A stretch of DNA of 64,000 nucleotides from NCBI RefSeq assembly GCF_900142755.1, contig NZ_FRCA01000005.1:248001-312000 (forward strand). Direction: 5' to 3'. The position numbers were made by a program, and so were the translations under genes. This DNA comes from Halomonas cupida. Its GTDB lineage: Bacteria > Pseudomonadota > Gammaproteobacteria > Pseudomonadales > Halomonadaceae. A model generated the notes under the pieces. The model was not told where the DNA came from. It made no database searches and saw nothing but the letters and a program-made list of their open reading frames with translations. Shown here one piece after another: positions 8,337 through 17,868 of this stretch. The first letter of the stretch is position 1; every line of letters starts with the position of its first letter.

Positions 8337-9497
8337 CTAGCCTAGCAACGGCTGGGCCGCCCGCGCCAGTTCGACTTTCCGACGAACGCAGCTTCCCGTC
8401 AATGCAAACCCCTGCAATTGCCCCTGATCATCTTCCGCCAACGCCGTCATGTCCTCACCATCGGCCTCGATTCGCCAGTGCACCCGACCATGCACGGGAG
8501 GCAGCGATACCACCGGCAACAGCGGCGTCTTGACCAGCACCGGCCAGGCGCCGTAGGAGACCGCTGTCGGTGTACCATTGAGCGTCGCAGCCAGCGCCTT
8601 CACGGCAGCCTGCAAGGGCTGAATATACATGGCATTGATGCCCTGCACACAAGCCACATCGCCCAGCGCATGCACATGACGCACACTGGTGGACAGCCGT
8701 CGATCAACCTGGATGCCATCGCTGCCCACCTGGAGTCCTGCTTCAACAGCCAGCTCGGTGCGAGGTTTCAAGCCCGTTGCCACCAGCACCAGATCGGCCT
8801 CCAGGCGCTGTCCATCATCCAGCACCAATACCGCTTGTCCCCCTTCCTCGTCGACCCTCGTCACCAGCCGCTGGTAACGCACCTCGATGTCCGACGCAGC
8901 AAAAGCACGCCCCAGTGCCTGCCCCAGCGGTTCAGGCAGCAAACGCGGCAACAGAGCCTGTTCGGGCCCCACCAACGTCACCTGATGCCCTCCGGCGTGC
9001 AGATCATTGGCGAATTCACAGCCCACCAGGCCCAGGCCGATAATGGCCACCCGCGCCGGGCGCCCCAGCGCCTCAAGTGCGGCATGAAAGGCACGATAGT
9101 CATCAAGGTCATTGATCGAGAATATCCGGCCAGCCAGAGCCGTCGGCACTTCAAAGGGCGGGCAGGGTACGGCCCCTGTGGCCAGCACCAGGTCTGACCA
9201 GGCCAGACGTTCCTCACCGATCAACAATTGCCGGGCATCGGTATCGATGGCGTCGACACGGGTCCGAGTACGCACGACGGCATTGAGCTGGTCCGCCACC
9301 TCCAGCGCTGATCGCATGGCCAGACGCTGTGGCGGCAGGCGCTTGGCAAACCCAGTGGACAGCAGCGGCTTGGAATAATCATCGCCACTATCGGCAGTAA
9401 TCAGAGTGATTGGCCGCTCATTTCCCAGCGCACGCAGTTGACGGGCCAGTCCAATACCCGCCATACCAGTGCCGATAATCGTCAGGGGTGCTTGCAT
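8337..9497 (-). CDS. rubB: FAD-dependent rubredoxin-NAD(+) reductase-like oxidoreductase
   Basis: A 386-residue flavoprotein of the pyridine-nucleotide disulfide reductase class, without redox-active cysteines at the usual CxxxxC site. The first FAD-binding motif is IIGTGMAGIGLARQL near the N-terminus, NAD binding is VAIIGLGLVGCEFANDL in the middle, and the FAD-binding VHALGDVACV follows. The start at 9497 has AGGAAGCAAG in front. Such enzymes pass electrons from NADH to rubredoxin. The HU-rubB-ubiC neighbourhood is that of Pseudomonas, where rubredoxin genes are adjacent. None is visible here, so the electron partner must be elsewhere, or the enzyme may serve another acceptor. Confidence 0.8.
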   Translation of the reverse strand: MQAPLTIIGTGMAGIGLARQLRALGNERPITLITADSGDDYSKPLLSTGFAKRLPPQRLAMRSALEVADQLNAVVRTRTRVDAIDTDARQLLIGEERLAWSDLVLATGAVPCPPFEVPTALAGRIFSINDLDDYRAFHAALEALGRPARVAIIGLGLVGCEFANDLHAGGHQVTLVGPEQALLPRLLPEPLGQALGRAFAASDIEVRYQRLVTRVDEEGGQAVLVLDDGQRLEADLVLVATGLKPRTELAVEAGLQVGSDGIQVDRRLSTSVRHVHALGDVACVQGINAMYIQPLQAAVKALAATLNGTPTAVSYGAWPVLVKTPLLPVVSLPPVHGRVHWRIEADGEDMTALAEDDQGQLQGFALTGSCVRRKVELARAAQPLLG

Positions 9498-9698
9498 CTT
9501 GCTTCCTCGGATCCTTGCAGGCTGGCAGTAGCCCGCCTGGGCCATTCCTGTGTGTGCCACATGGTACACTAACGCCCCCTCCGCCTCGCTGCATGTGGCG
9601 GTATCGGCGTATTGGCCGAGGAAACACCTGATCAGAAAGTGAACCGGCGCCATATGTGAATACGTGTGGTGCGAGTGACATGAGGTTTGGACAGCGCA

Positions 9699-10220
9699 AT
9701 GACACAGGACCCTCGATGGCAGCCATTGGCGGCCGCTCGCCCCAGGATGAGCGAAGGCTGGTGGCACTGGGTAGCCTCACGAGATTCTCTGACCCAGCGA
9801 CTGATTCAGGCTGCTGGAGAGCGTCATTTCGAAGTCCGCCTGCTCGATGAACGCAGCGGTCAGCCGTACTACGACGAAGCAGCCGCGCTCGGTCTGGTGG
9901 ACGGGCGCCGCACCTGGCTGCGAGAGGTGGCATTGTGTGTCGGTGGTCAACCCTGGGTAGTGGCTCGCTCGGTGGCGCCCTTGATACCCAGGCGCTCGGC
10001 TCCCTTCGCCGGTCTCGGCGAGACGTCACTGGGCAGTTGGCTGTTTCGCCAGCCGGACCTGCAGCGCAGTCCCATCGAAGTCTGCCAGTCCCCCCGCCCG
10101 ATCCAGGGCGAAACAGGTATCTGGCAGCGCCGCTCGGTATTTCACCATGGCGGCTGGGCCGTATTGGTCCAGGAGGCCTTTCTGCCCCGGATGTGCGAAG
10201 AGCTGTGCCTGGCCCCCTGA
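9699..10220 (+). CDS. ubiC: Chorismate--pyruvate lyase UbiC
   Basis: About 173 residues; removes pyruvate from chorismate to give 4-hydroxybenzoate, the first committed step of ubiquinone synthesis. Family features are the W..WVASRDSLTQRL start, an arginine in VVARSVAP, the LGETSLGSWLF segment with the conserved LG, and IWQRRSVF before the C-terminus. ATG at 9699 is chosen. A TTG at 9687 in the same frame is possible and adds four residues. ubiA follows downstream on the same strand, after a strong hairpin. Confidence 0.9.
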   Translation: MTQDPRWQPLAAARPRMSEGWWHWVASRDSLTQRLIQAAGERHFEVRLLDERSGQPYYDEAAALGLVDGRRTWLREVALCVGGQPWVVARSVAPLIPRRSAPFAGLGETSLGSWLFRQPDLQRSPIEVCQSPRPIQGETGIWQRRSVFHHGGWAVLVQEAFLPRMCEELCLAP

Positions 10221-10254
10221 CCCTGGTGTGGCGTCCGGGACGTCACACCAGGGT
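10220..10254 (+). terminator. Long hairpin directly after ubiC
   Basis: ACCCTGGTGTGGCGTCC pairs with GGACGTCACACCAGGGT almost perfectly (one G-T pair) and begins at the ubiC stop codon. No T-run follows, so it may protect or process the mRNA rather than end it. ubiA starts 114 nt further on. Confidence 0.55.
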
Positions 10255-10368
10255 TCCGGCGATACTGGCCAAGTCGGACCTGCCGCGATAGTGTGATGCA
10301 AGTTCCGTTCAAGCCCTGTTGATCATCAACTTATCGATCAACCAGGCAGCCAACCATGAGATAGCCAG

Positions 10369-11265
10369 ATGGATCGATCCCTGCTGCGCCCGACGGGGCT
10401 GTTGACACGTTTCCCCGACTTCCTTGCCTTGATGCGTCTTGACCGCCCCATCGGCACCTGGCTGTTGATGTGGCCGACGCTATGGGCGCTATGGGTCGCC
10501 TCCGAAGGCATTCCGGCGCGCAACACGCTGTTGATCTTCGTCGTAGGGGTCTATCTGATGCGTGCGGCCGGCTGTGTGGTCAACGACTACGCGGATCGCC
10601 ACTTCGATGGCCACGTCAAGCGCACCCGGAATCGCCCTCTGGCCACTGGGCGCATCTCTGAAGGTGAGGCAAGGGCGCTGTTTGCTACTCTGCTGATTGC
10701 TGCCTTCGTACTGGTGTGGTTCACCAACGGCTTCACCGTCTGGTTGTCACTTGTCGGTGCAGCCCTGGCCGCCAGCTATCCCTTCATGAAGCGCTATACC
10801 CACTTCCCGCAGGTGGTGCTGGGCGCGGCCTTCTCCTGGGCGATTCCCATGGCCTTCGGGGCGGTACTCGGCGAAGTGCCTCCGGTCGCCTGGCTGCTGT
10901 TTGCCGCCAATGTGTTGTGGACGGTGGCCTACGACACCCAGTACGCCATGGTCGATCGCGATGACGATCTCAAGGTAGGAATCAAATCAACGGCAGTGCT
11001 GTTCGGGCGTTACGACTGCCTGATCATCGGTCTGCTGCAACTGGCCACCCTGGCACTGCTGATCTGGGCGGGAGTGCTGCTTCAGCTCGGGGGCTTCTAC
11101 TGGTTGGGCCTTGCCGCCATGGCGGCCACTTTTCTGCACCAGCAGCGGCTGATTCGTGACCGTGATCGCGACCGCTGTTTCCAGGCCTTTCTCAACAATC
11201 ACTGGTCCGGCATGTTGGTGTTTGCAGGGCTGGCGCTGAGCCTGTATCCCGACCTCACGCCCTGA
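10369..11265 (+). CDS. ubiA: 4-hydroxybenzoate polyprenyltransferase UbiA
   Basis: A 298-residue inner-membrane prenyltransferase that attaches the polyprenyl tail to 4-hydroxybenzoate, the step after UbiC. The two aspartate-rich Mg-diphosphate motifs are present: [20 protein letters not shown] and, later, [20 protein letters not shown]. Several hydrophobic segments fit eight to nine membrane helices. Length and motif spacing are normal. It shares direction with ubiC and lies upstream of phoB, as in Pseudomonas. Confidence 0.96.
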   Translation: MDRSLLRPTGLLTRFPDFLALMRLDRPIGTWLLMWPTLWALWVASEGIPARNTLLIFVVGVYLMRAAGCVVNDYADRHFDGHVKRTRNRPLATGRISEGEARALFATLLIAAFVLVWFTNGFTVWLSLVGAALAASYPFMKRYTHFPQVVLGAAFSWAIPMAFGAVLGEVPPVAWLLFAANVLWTVAYDTQYAMVDRDDDLKVGIKSTAVLFGRYDCLIIGLLQLATLALLIWAGVLLQLGGFYWLGLAAMAATFLHQQRLIRDRDRDRCFQAFLNNHWSGMLVFAGLALSLYPDLTP

Positions 11266-11388
11266 GATTATCGCGGCTGCGCCCGATATGAGCCCGGGCC
11301 ACCTCAATCGAGACCATATCGAGAAAGCCGCGTGGATTCGGCTCTGGAGAGCAGATGACGGTCAACCAGAGCCCCGTTTCTGCATATA

Positions 11389-11410
11389 CTGTAACTGGAA
11401 TGTCATAATT
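11389..11410 (+). promoter_or_regulatory. Pho box in front of phoB
   Basis: CTGTAACtggaATGTCATaatt consists of two 7-bp repeats 11 bp apart, each followed by an AT-rich 4-mer, the layout of a PhoB binding site (consensus CTGTCAT). A further CTGTCAT lies at 11416-11422 but out of register. The site is 55 nt upstream of the phoB start and would make the operon autoregulated. Confidence 0.6.
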
Positions 11411-11464
11411 AAATGCTGTCATCGTCAACGAGTTTTTGACGCCCCTGACTCATGAGGCCCCGGG

Positions 11465-12154
11465 ATGACCGCCAAGACCGTTCTTATCGTCGATGATGAA
11501 GCGCCTATCCGCGAGATGATCGCTGTGGCGTTGGAAATGGCTGATTATCGCGTGCTCGAGGCCGATAATGCCCAATCCGCGCATGCCATCATCGTCGACC
11601 ACCAGCCCGACCTGGTGCTGCTTGACTGGATGATGCCCGGTACCAGCGGCATCGAATTGGCCCGTCGCCTCAAGCGCGAGGAAACCACAGCGGAACTGCC
11701 GATCATCATGCTCACCGCCAAGGGTGAGGAAGACAACAAGATCCAGGGACTCGACGCCGGCGCCGACGATTACATCACCAAACCGTTCTCGCCCCGTGAG
11801 CTGGTGGCCCGCCTCAAGGCGGTTCTGCGCCGAGCGACACCACGTGGTATTGAAGACCCGGTCGAGGTGGAAGGCCTGATGCTGGATCCGGTCAGCCATC
11901 GTGTCAGCGTCGATGGCAAGTCACTGGACATGGGCCCAACCGAGTATCGCCTGCTACAGTTCTTCATGACCCATCAGGAACGCGCCTACACCCGAGGCCA
12001 ACTGCTCGATCAGGTGTGGGGGGGTAATGTCTATGTCGAGGAGCGCACCGTGGATGTTCATATCCGACGTCTGCGCAAGGCACTCGGAGAGCCGCATCAG
12101 CAACTGATTCAGACGGTCCGCGGCACCGGCTACCGCTTCTCCGCCAAGGTGTAG
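11465..12154 (+). CDS. phoB: Phosphate regulon response regulator PhoB
   Basis: A 229-residue OmpR/PhoB-type regulator. The receiver domain has Asp54 in LLDWMMPG as phosphoacceptor and Lys106 in ITKPFS. The C-terminal winged helix includes [20 protein letters not shown] and HIRRLRKAL. It is phosphorylated by PhoR when phosphate is low and binds Pho boxes. GAGG stands ahead of the start. phoR follows after 27 nt in the same direction. A Pho box lies upstream, and another stands before pstC in this window, so the sensor pair and the transporter it controls are nearly adjacent. Confidence 0.97.
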   Translation: MTAKTVLIVDDEAPIREMIAVALEMADYRVLEADNAQSAHAIIVDHQPDLVLLDWMMPGTSGIELARRLKREETTAELPIIMLTAKGEEDNKIQGLDAGADDYITKPFSPRELVARLKAVLRRATPRGIEDPVEVEGLMLDPVSHRVSVDGKSLDMGPTEYRLLQFFMTHQERAYTRGQLLDQVWGGNVYVEERTVDVHIRRLRKALGEPHQQLIQTVRGTGYRFSAKV

Positions 12155-12181
12155 GGGCCGAATCACCTTGAAGGGGTACTA

Positions 12182-13510
12182 GTGGGACTTCTCTGGCGAC
12201 GCGAATTATGGCGACTGACGGCACTGGTAACGACCGGTGCTCTGCTCGGCTGGCCGTTTTCACTGACCGCCTGGGGCATCATCGTCGGCCTTGCATTGAT
12301 GCTCGCTCATCATCTACGTCAGCTGCATGCTCTGCATGACTGGCTGAGGTATCGCCCGCAGCAGGAACCACCGACTTCCAGCGGCATCTGGGGCGAGCTG
12401 TTCGATCGCCTGTACCGCTACCAGAAAGGGCAACGCATCACCCAGCGACGCCTGCGCTCGACGCTGCAACGCATTCAGGAGTCGTCCGAGGCCATGCGCG
12501 ACAGCGTGGTGATGCTCGACCGCCATGGTGATCTGGAATGGTGGAACAGTGCCGCCGAGCGCATGCTCGGACTCAAACCGGCGCTGGATCGTGGCCAGCA
12601 CATCACCAACCTGATGCGCGACCCCCGCTTTGTGGGCTACTTCAACGGCCGTGACTACCGTGAACCGCTGACCCTGGCCTCGCCCATCGACGAAAACATG
12701 ATGCTGCAGTTTCAGATCACTCTCTACGGTGACGACGAACGACTGCTGATGGCCCGAGATATCACCCGCCTGCACCGCCTCGAACAGATGCGCAGGGACT
12801 TCGTGGCCAACGTCTCCCACGAGCTGCGCACGCCATTGACGGTCCTTACCGGCTATCTGGAGACCTACAGCGATCTGTCGACGATGCTGCCGGAACGGCT
12901 GGCACGCGGTATCGACCAGATGCAGGGCCAGACGCAACGCATGCAGAACCTGGTCAATGACCTGCTGCTGCTGTCGCGACTGGAGAATGATCAGGGCGGC
13001 AGTGACCATGTGCGTCTCGACCCACACAGCCTGTTGCAGGCCGTACAACGCGATGCCCTGGCGCTATCCAGCGACCGTCAGCAGATCGAGATCAGTGTCG
13101 AGGATCCGCACGCCCTCTGGGGTAGCGAAAAGGAAGTTCACAGCGCGTTGTCCAACCTCGCCTTCAATGCCGTGCGCTATGCCGGTGACGGCGCCACCAT
13201 CCAGCTACGCTGGCGTTCCTGTCAGGGCGGCGCCTGCTTCGAGGTCGAGGATGATGGTGAGGGCATCGACCCTCGCCATATCCCACGCCTCACCGAGCGC
13301 TTCTATCGCGTCGACAAGGGCCGCAGTACGGCCACCGGCGGCACTGGCCTGGGGCTGGCGATCGTCAAGCATGTACTGCTTCGCCACAACGCTCACCTGG
13401 ACATCAGCTCGAGACCCGGTGAGGGAGCTATCTTCCGCTGCGTCTTCCCGCCCCAGAGACTGGTTGATGCCGCCGCCAATGACGAGCACCTGCGCCGCGA
13501 AGCCTATTAA
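12182..13510 (+). CDS. phoR: Phosphate regulon sensor histidine kinase PhoR
   Basis: A 442-residue inner-membrane kinase and phosphatase of PhoB. A GTG start at 12182 follows AAGGGG. Two N-terminal hydrophobic helices (about 10-45) are joined by almost no periplasmic loop, as expected for PhoR, which senses through PstB/PhoU rather than directly. A PAS domain follows (MRDSVVMLDRHGDLEWWN, about 105-190). The H-box is NVSHELRTPLTVL with His213, the same position as in E. coli PhoR. The ATPase domain has DDGEGIDPRHI and GGTGLGLAIVKHV. A structured repeat begins right after its TAA stop. Confidence 0.97.
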   Translation: MGLLWRRELWRLTALVTTGALLGWPFSLTAWGIIVGLALMLAHHLRQLHALHDWLRYRPQQEPPTSSGIWGELFDRLYRYQKGQRITQRRLRSTLQRIQESSEAMRDSVVMLDRHGDLEWWNSAAERMLGLKPALDRGQHITNLMRDPRFVGYFNGRDYREPLTLASPIDENMMLQFQITLYGDDERLLMARDITRLHRLEQMRRDFVANVSHELRTPLTVLTGYLETYSDLSTMLPERLARGIDQMQGQTQRMQNLVNDLLLLSRLENDQGGSDHVRLDPHSLLQAVQRDALALSSDRQQIEISVEDPHALWGSEKEVHSALSNLAFNAVRYAGDGATIQLRWRSCQGGACFEVEDDGEGIDPRHIPRLTERFYRVDKGRSTATGGTGLGLAIVKHVLLRHNAHLDISSRPGEGAIFRCVFPPQRLVDAAANDEHLRREAY

Positions 13511-13676
13511 CATGGCAATCAAATAGCTCATCCTGATCGATTTGATTGTCGTCCGCACCACACTGGCGCAGATGCGCGGATCTGCTGGTGTGGTGCGGCC
13601 TCGCGTCGGCCTGATGGCCGACGGCGACACGTCCCTGTGTCGCCATTAACCCAACATAAAAGCATGCCGAGTTAAT
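13511..13676. repeat. Five-hairpin dispersed repeat, copy A
   Basis: Starts immediately after the phoR stop and matches 43024-43188 along its whole length. Its stems, in order: CAATCAAAT/ATTTGATTG (13516-13548); CCGCACCACAC/GTGTGGTGCGG (13553-13598) enclosing GCAGAT/ATCTGC; TCGGCC/GGCCGA (13606-13621); GGCGACAC/GTGTCGCC (13623-13644); ATTAAC/GTTAAT (13645-13676). It lies between the convergent phoR and cysZ genes. I do not recognise it as a named element. Confidence 0.85.
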
Positions 13677-13696
13677 AGTGTGGTGTTTCACAAGTT
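13676..13696. repeat. Solo copy of a terminal inverted repeat
   Basis: TAGTGTGGTGTTTCACAAGTT matches the left end of the element at 21611 (TAGTGTGGCGTTCCACAAGTT) at 19 of 21 bases. No matching inverted partner is visible nearby. It touches the last base of hairpin repeat copy A. Confidence 0.6.
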
Positions 13697-13707
13697 ATAG
13701 CCAGGTC

Positions 13708-14451
13708 TCAGTTCCTGCCCTTCTGATGGGTCACGGCCGGAAGTTGTCGATAATGCTGATCCCACATCAGCACCGCGCCTGCCACGGCTCCCGGCAGCAG
13801 AAACAGGTTGGCCAGCGGGATCCAGGTGACCAGTGTCACCAGACCGCCGAAACTGAGACTCGGCCACCAGCGAGCCGACAGCCGTTGGCGCATGTCGCGG
13901 AAGCTGACCTTGTTGTTGTCCATCGGGTAATCGAGATAGGTGATGGCCATGACCCAGGCGGTGAACATGGCCCACAACAGCGGTGCGACCAGATTCAGTA
14001 CCGGGATCCAACTGAAGATGAACAGCGCGATCATGCGCGGAAGAATATACGCCAGCTTGACCATCTCACGCCCCAGAGCATCAACACCGGTCTTCAGCCA
14101 ACCGCGGTCATCGAGCGGTTCCCTTCCGGTCAACTCGACCTCGGCACGTGCTGCCAGAAAGCCATAGAAGGGCGCAGCGATCAGGTGTGTCACCAGGGTG
14201 AAGGAAAAGAACACGATCAACACCAGGCTGACCACAAACAACGGCCAGATCAGCCATTCCAGCCAGCTCAACCAGCCCGGTACCATGGCCATCCAGCTTT
14301 CCAGCCAACCACCGAACTCACTCAGCACATAGCCGAACATCGCCGCATAGACCAGTAGATTGATGAGGATCGGCAGGAAGACATAGCGCCGCAATCCGCG
14401 ACTGTAGACCAGGCGAGTACCGCGTCGCATGGCATCCATAGCGTTCAACAT
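13708..14451 (-). CDS. cysZ: Sulfate transporter CysZ (EI24 family)
   Basis: A 247-residue inner-membrane protein that takes up sulfate for cysteine synthesis. At least four hydrophobic stretches are seen (YVFLPILINLLVYAAMFGYV, then a long one around 65-90, another around 140-165, and one near the end). The motif LLWAMFTAWVMAITYLDYPM and the ending LPGAVAGAVLMWDQHY are typical of the family. The start at 14451 has AAGGAT about 9 nt upstream. The frame could be read further 5', but that adds a serine-leucine run encoded by a microsatellite, which is not family-like. Normal length (about 250). Confidence 0.9.
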   Translation of the reverse strand: MLNAMDAMRRGTRLVYSRGLRRYVFLPILINLLVYAAMFGYVLSEFGGWLESWMAMVPGWLSWLEWLIWPLFVVSLVLIVFFSFTLVTHLIAAPFYGFLAARAEVELTGREPLDDRGWLKTGVDALGREMVKLAYILPRMIALFIFSWIPVLNLVAPLLWAMFTAWVMAITYLDYPMDNNKVSFRDMRQRLSARWWPSLSFGGLVTLVTWIPLANLFLLPGAVAGAVLMWDQHYRQLPAVTHQKGRN

Positions 14452-14514
14452 GTCACATATCCTTGGCAAGACATTCACACCCCCACAGCGCAACAACATC
14501 GACAGCACAAACAT

Positions 14515-14571
<57 letters not shown>

Positions 14572-14647
14572 CAGGGACACTGGCATGGCACCGTCCCATG
14601 GGGGCGGGCCTATTGACGCCGCTTATGCCTCAGAGGTCAAGAGTCGC

Positions 14648-15391
14648 CTACGCCTTGTTGCCATTACGGGGTCCTGTAATGGCGTCATGGTCGAGGTCTT
14701 CCGGATCGGTATGGCGGATATCCAGTCCCTTGACCAGATAGATGACATACTCGGCCAGGTTGTTGGCATGGTCACCGATACGCTCCAGAGCTCGCAGGAT
14801 CCACATTACACCCAGTACCGAGGAAATCGAGCGCGCATCCTCCATCATGAAGGTCATCAGCGCACGCATGGCACTCTGATACTCGCTATCGACGCGCTCG
14901 TCTTCCTGTACCACTTCCATGGCCAGCTCGGTGTCGAAACGTGCGAAGGAGGTCAGTGCATCACGAACCATGTGACGTACATGCTCGCTGATATTGCGGA
15001 CTTCCACGAAGCCTCTGGTACCGTTGTTGCTGTCGATGAGTTCGAGGGCATTGCGGGCGATCTTGCTGGCTTCGTCGCCGATTCGCTCGAGATCGGAAGC
15101 AGCACGGATCACCGCCAGCACCAGGCGCAGGTCCGAAGCCGCCGGCTGACGCCGAGCCAGCACACGAGTGCACTCGTCATCAATCTTGATCTGCATGTCA
15201 TTGACGGCTCGGTCGTTGTCGACCACTCGCTCGGCCAGTGACGAGTCACTGTCGAGTAGCGCACTGACCGCGTCCTGAACCTGCTTCTCGACCAGCCCAC
15301 CCATGGCCATCAGGTGGGTCTTGAGTTCCTCGAGTTCATTGTTGAACTGGCGGGAAATATGCTGGCTGTGGGTATCGCTGGTGATATCCAT
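14648..15391 (-). CDS. phoU: Phosphate signalling protein PhoU
   Basis: A 247-residue, all-helical cytoplasmic protein with the two PhoU repeats: ASDLERIGDEASKIARNA at about 95-115 and its counterpart ALERIGDHANNLAEYVIYL near 205-225, both with the metal-binding E/D pattern. It keeps PhoR in its inhibitory state when phosphate is plentiful and restrains Pst transport. AGGAGAGACCC precedes the start. It follows pstB by 22 nt and ends the operon. Confidence 0.97.
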   Translation of the reverse strand: MDITSDTHSQHISRQFNNELEELKTHLMAMGGLVEKQVQDAVSALLDSDSSLAERVVDNDRAVNDMQIKIDDECTRVLARRQPAASDLRLVLAVIRAASDLERIGDEASKIARNALELIDSNNGTRGFVEVRNISEHVRHMVRDALTSFARFDTELAMEVVQEDERVDSEYQSAMRALMTFMMEDARSISSVLGVMWILRALERIGDHANNLAEYVIYLVKGLDIRHTDPEDLDHDAITGPRNGNKA

Positions 15392-15413
15392 GGGTCTCTC
15401 CTGTCGAGCGGGG

Positions 15414-16247
15414 TCAACCGACCATTCGCCCGGTAATGTAATTCTCGGTGCGCCTCAGCCGAGGGTGGGTGAACAGAGTATCCGTTGATCCATACTCGAC
15501 CAGCTCACCGTCATGCAGAAACGCTGTGTAATCCGACACCCGTGCCGCCTGTTGCATATTGTGAGTCACCAGCACCAGGGTGAGATGCGGCTTCAGGTTG
15601 CCGATCAGTTCCTCAATCTTCAGTGTTGAAATGGGGTCGAGTGCCGACGCCGGTTCATCCAGCAACAGCACCTCCGGCTCGACAGCCAGGGTGCGGGCAA
15701 TCACCAGGCGCTGTTGCTGACCACCTGACAGCGACCAGGCCGACGCCCTCAGGCGTCCCTTTACTTCATCCCACAGGGCAGCCGACTTCAGTGCCCATTC
15801 GACCACATCATCGATACGTCGCTTGCTCAAACCTCCCTGCAGACGCAGACCAAAGGCCACATTGTCGTAGATCGACATGGGGAAAGGATTGGGCGCCTGA
15901 AATACCATGCCGACCCGTCGTCTGAGTTCCGCCACCGCCACTCGAGGATCATGAATGTCGTGCCCTTCCAGGTGGATAGAGCCCTGCCGGGTCACGCTCT
16001 CGTTCAGATCATGCAGGCGATTGAGAGCACGCAACAGCGTGGACTTGCCGCAACCCGAGGGACCGATGAAAGCCGTCACACGATGGCGAGGAATACGCAG
16101 GGTCAGATCCCTGAGCGCCTGCTTGCCATCATAGGCGAGCGTCAGCCCCTTGATATCAAGGCTGGTCTCGGTAGTGGGAAAATCCATGATGGCCCCATTC
16201 CGAGTTCTCTGAATATCGGCATCCTGCGAGTTACGATTGGCGGACAT
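15414..16247 (-). CDS. pstB: Phosphate ABC transporter ATP-binding protein PstB
   Basis: A 277-residue ABC ATPase that powers phosphate import through PstC/PstA. Walker A is GPSGCGKST at 62-70, the PstB-typical [20 protein letters not shown] follows, the signature is LSGGQQQR, and Walker B is [12 protein letters not shown]. The start at 16247 has GGGGAG 5 nt upstream and lies 14 nt after the pstA stop. A longer start at 16283 would overlap pstA and has no good ribosome site. The N-terminal ~30 residues before LDIKGL are a common extension in this group. Confidence 0.96.
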   Translation of the reverse strand: MSANRNSQDADIQRTRNGAIMDFPTTETSLDIKGLTLAYDGKQALRDLTLRIPRHRVTAFIGPSGCGKSTLLRALNRLHDLNESVTRQGSIHLEGHDIHDPRVAVAELRRRVGMVFQAPNPFPMSIYDNVAFGLRLQGGLSKRRIDDVVEWALKSAALWDEVKGRLRASAWSLSGGQQQRLVIARTLAVEPEVLLLDEPASALDPISTLKIEELIGNLKPHLTLVLVTHNMQQAARVSDYTAFLHDGELVEYGSTDTLFTHPRLRRTENYITGRMVG

Positions 16248-16260
16248 CAACTCCCCAGCC

Positions 16261-17868
16261 TCATTGACGCGCGAACGCGCCATGACGCGTGCGCAGATAG
16301 TGACGCAAGAATATTGCAGTAAGGTTAAGCACCAGGATCACCAGTACCAGAAGTAGCGCTGTGGCATAGATCAGCGGCAGCGCCGCCTGCACATCGCTGG
16401 AGTGAAAGGCGGCATCGTAGATGTGATAGCCGAGGTGCATGAACTTGCGCTCCAGGTGCAACCAGGGAAACTCGCCATCCAGCGGCACCTGGGGGGCCAA
16501 TTTGGCCACGCCCACCAGCATCAGGGGGGCAACCTCACCGGCGGCACGTGCCACCGCCAGAATCACGCCGGTCAACATCGCCGGCATCGCCATCGGCAGC
16601 ACCACACGAGTCAGCATCTCCAGGTGGGTGGCTCCCAGCGCCAGGGCACCTTCACGCTGATGCATGGGAATCCTCGCCAGGCCTTCCTCGGTGGCTACAA
16701 TCACCACCGGCAGGGTCAACAGCGCCAGCGTCAGCGATGCCCACAGCAGACCACCGGTACCGAAGGTCGGCGATGGCAGGGTCTCGGCGAAGAACCACTC
16801 ATCCAGCTGGCCCCCTATCCCATAAACGAAAACACCCAGTCCGAAGACGCCATAGACAATCGACGGCACCCCAGCGAGATTGCGGACACCGATTCGCACC
16901 AGCCGCGTCAGTCGCCCCTGATGAGCCACTTCGTTGAGATAGACCGCCGCCAGCACACCAAAGGGTGTGACCAGGATCGACATCAGGATGACCATCAGTA
17001 CCGTGCCGAAGATGGCCGGCCATACGCCCCCGGCGGTATTCGCTGCACGCGGCCCCTCGGACAGATACTGCCAGACGCCACTGGACCAGCGCCCGACCTT
17101 CTGCCACGCACTCATGGCATTGGGTCGCAGGACAGTGTCGACTTCCTCGAGAGGCTGCTCAAGTCGTCGTCCCTCGGCGGTCTCGAGGATCAGCACCGCA
17201 CCGGTCATCCCGGACTGCAGATCACGGGCCTGCTGCTGGAGTTCAGCGAGCTGCTGGTGAATTCGGACATCATCGCTGTTGCTTCCCGGATCATGGTTGC
17301 TTTCCGGACCATTGCTGCTTTCCAGGCGGCGAATCAGCGGAATGATTTGTGTCGCCTCCAGTTCACGGCGCAGCTGTCTCTGTTGGCGAATCTCGTCCAA
17401 ACGCTCCTCAAGGCGCTGCCAGGCCAGCTCACCATCGAAACGCCTGCCATCAATATTGACCGCCACCAGTCGGCCCAGGAAGTCGCTCCAGCGCATACGC
17501 TTGATATGGACAAGGTCTTCCGGTGCGGAGTCCTGGCGGATGTCCTCGACGTTCACCCAGCGCCAGATGCCTCCGGAAGCGTCACGGTTGGCGGTGAAAT
17601 AACGACGTTCACTGCCGGCGTCTTCCGGTCGCTGGCGAGTCTCCACCGGCACCCCAATGACCTGGCTACCATCTGCCAGTGTCAGTTGATGCACACTGGC
17701 CGGCCAGAAGTTGGCCAGACCACGGCTCATCAACAGCACCAGCAGAGCTCCCAACATCAACAGCGACAGCGCCACGGCCATGGCGCACCACCAGGCCCAG
17801 GGGCCCTCACCACCGCGCCAGCGGCCAGACCGAGCCGGCGGCACTGCGGTATGTCCGGGAATATTCAT
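16261..17868 (-). CDS. pstA: Phosphate ABC transporter permease PstA, long form
   Basis: A 535-residue inner-membrane permease. One N-terminal membrane helix (about 28-50) is followed by a soluble insertion of roughly 200 residues ([20 protein letters not shown] and onward), found in the long PstA proteins of pseudomonads and relatives. The usual permease domain starts at about 280, with the EAA loop in [19 protein letters not shown]. The ATG overlaps the pstC stop by 4 nt (ATGA). The function of the insertion is unknown. It may sit in the periplasm and contact PstS, which is inference. Confidence 0.95.
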   Translation of the reverse strand: MNIPGHTAVPPARSGRWRGGEGPWAWWCAMAVALSLLMLGALLVLLMSRGLANFWPASVHQLTLADGSQVIGVPVETRQRPEDAGSERRYFTANRDASGGIWRWVNVEDIRQDSAPEDLVHIKRMRWSDFLGRLVAVNIDGRRFDGELAWQRLEERLDEIRQQRQLRRELEATQIIPLIRRLESSNGPESNHDPGSNSDDVRIHQQLAELQQQARDLQSGMTGAVLILETAEGRRLEQPLEEVDTVLRPNAMSAWQKVGRWSSGVWQYLSEGPRAANTAGGVWPAIFGTVLMVILMSILVTPFGVLAAVYLNEVAHQGRLTRLVRIGVRNLAGVPSIVYGVFGLGVFVYGIGGQLDEWFFAETLPSPTFGTGGLLWASLTLALLTLPVVIVATEEGLARIPMHQREGALALGATHLEMLTRVVLPMAMPAMLTGVILAVARAAGEVAPLMLVGVAKLAPQVPLDGEFPWLHLERKFMHLGYHIYDAAFHSSDVQAALPLIYATALLLVLVILVLNLTAIFLRHYLRTRHGAFARQ

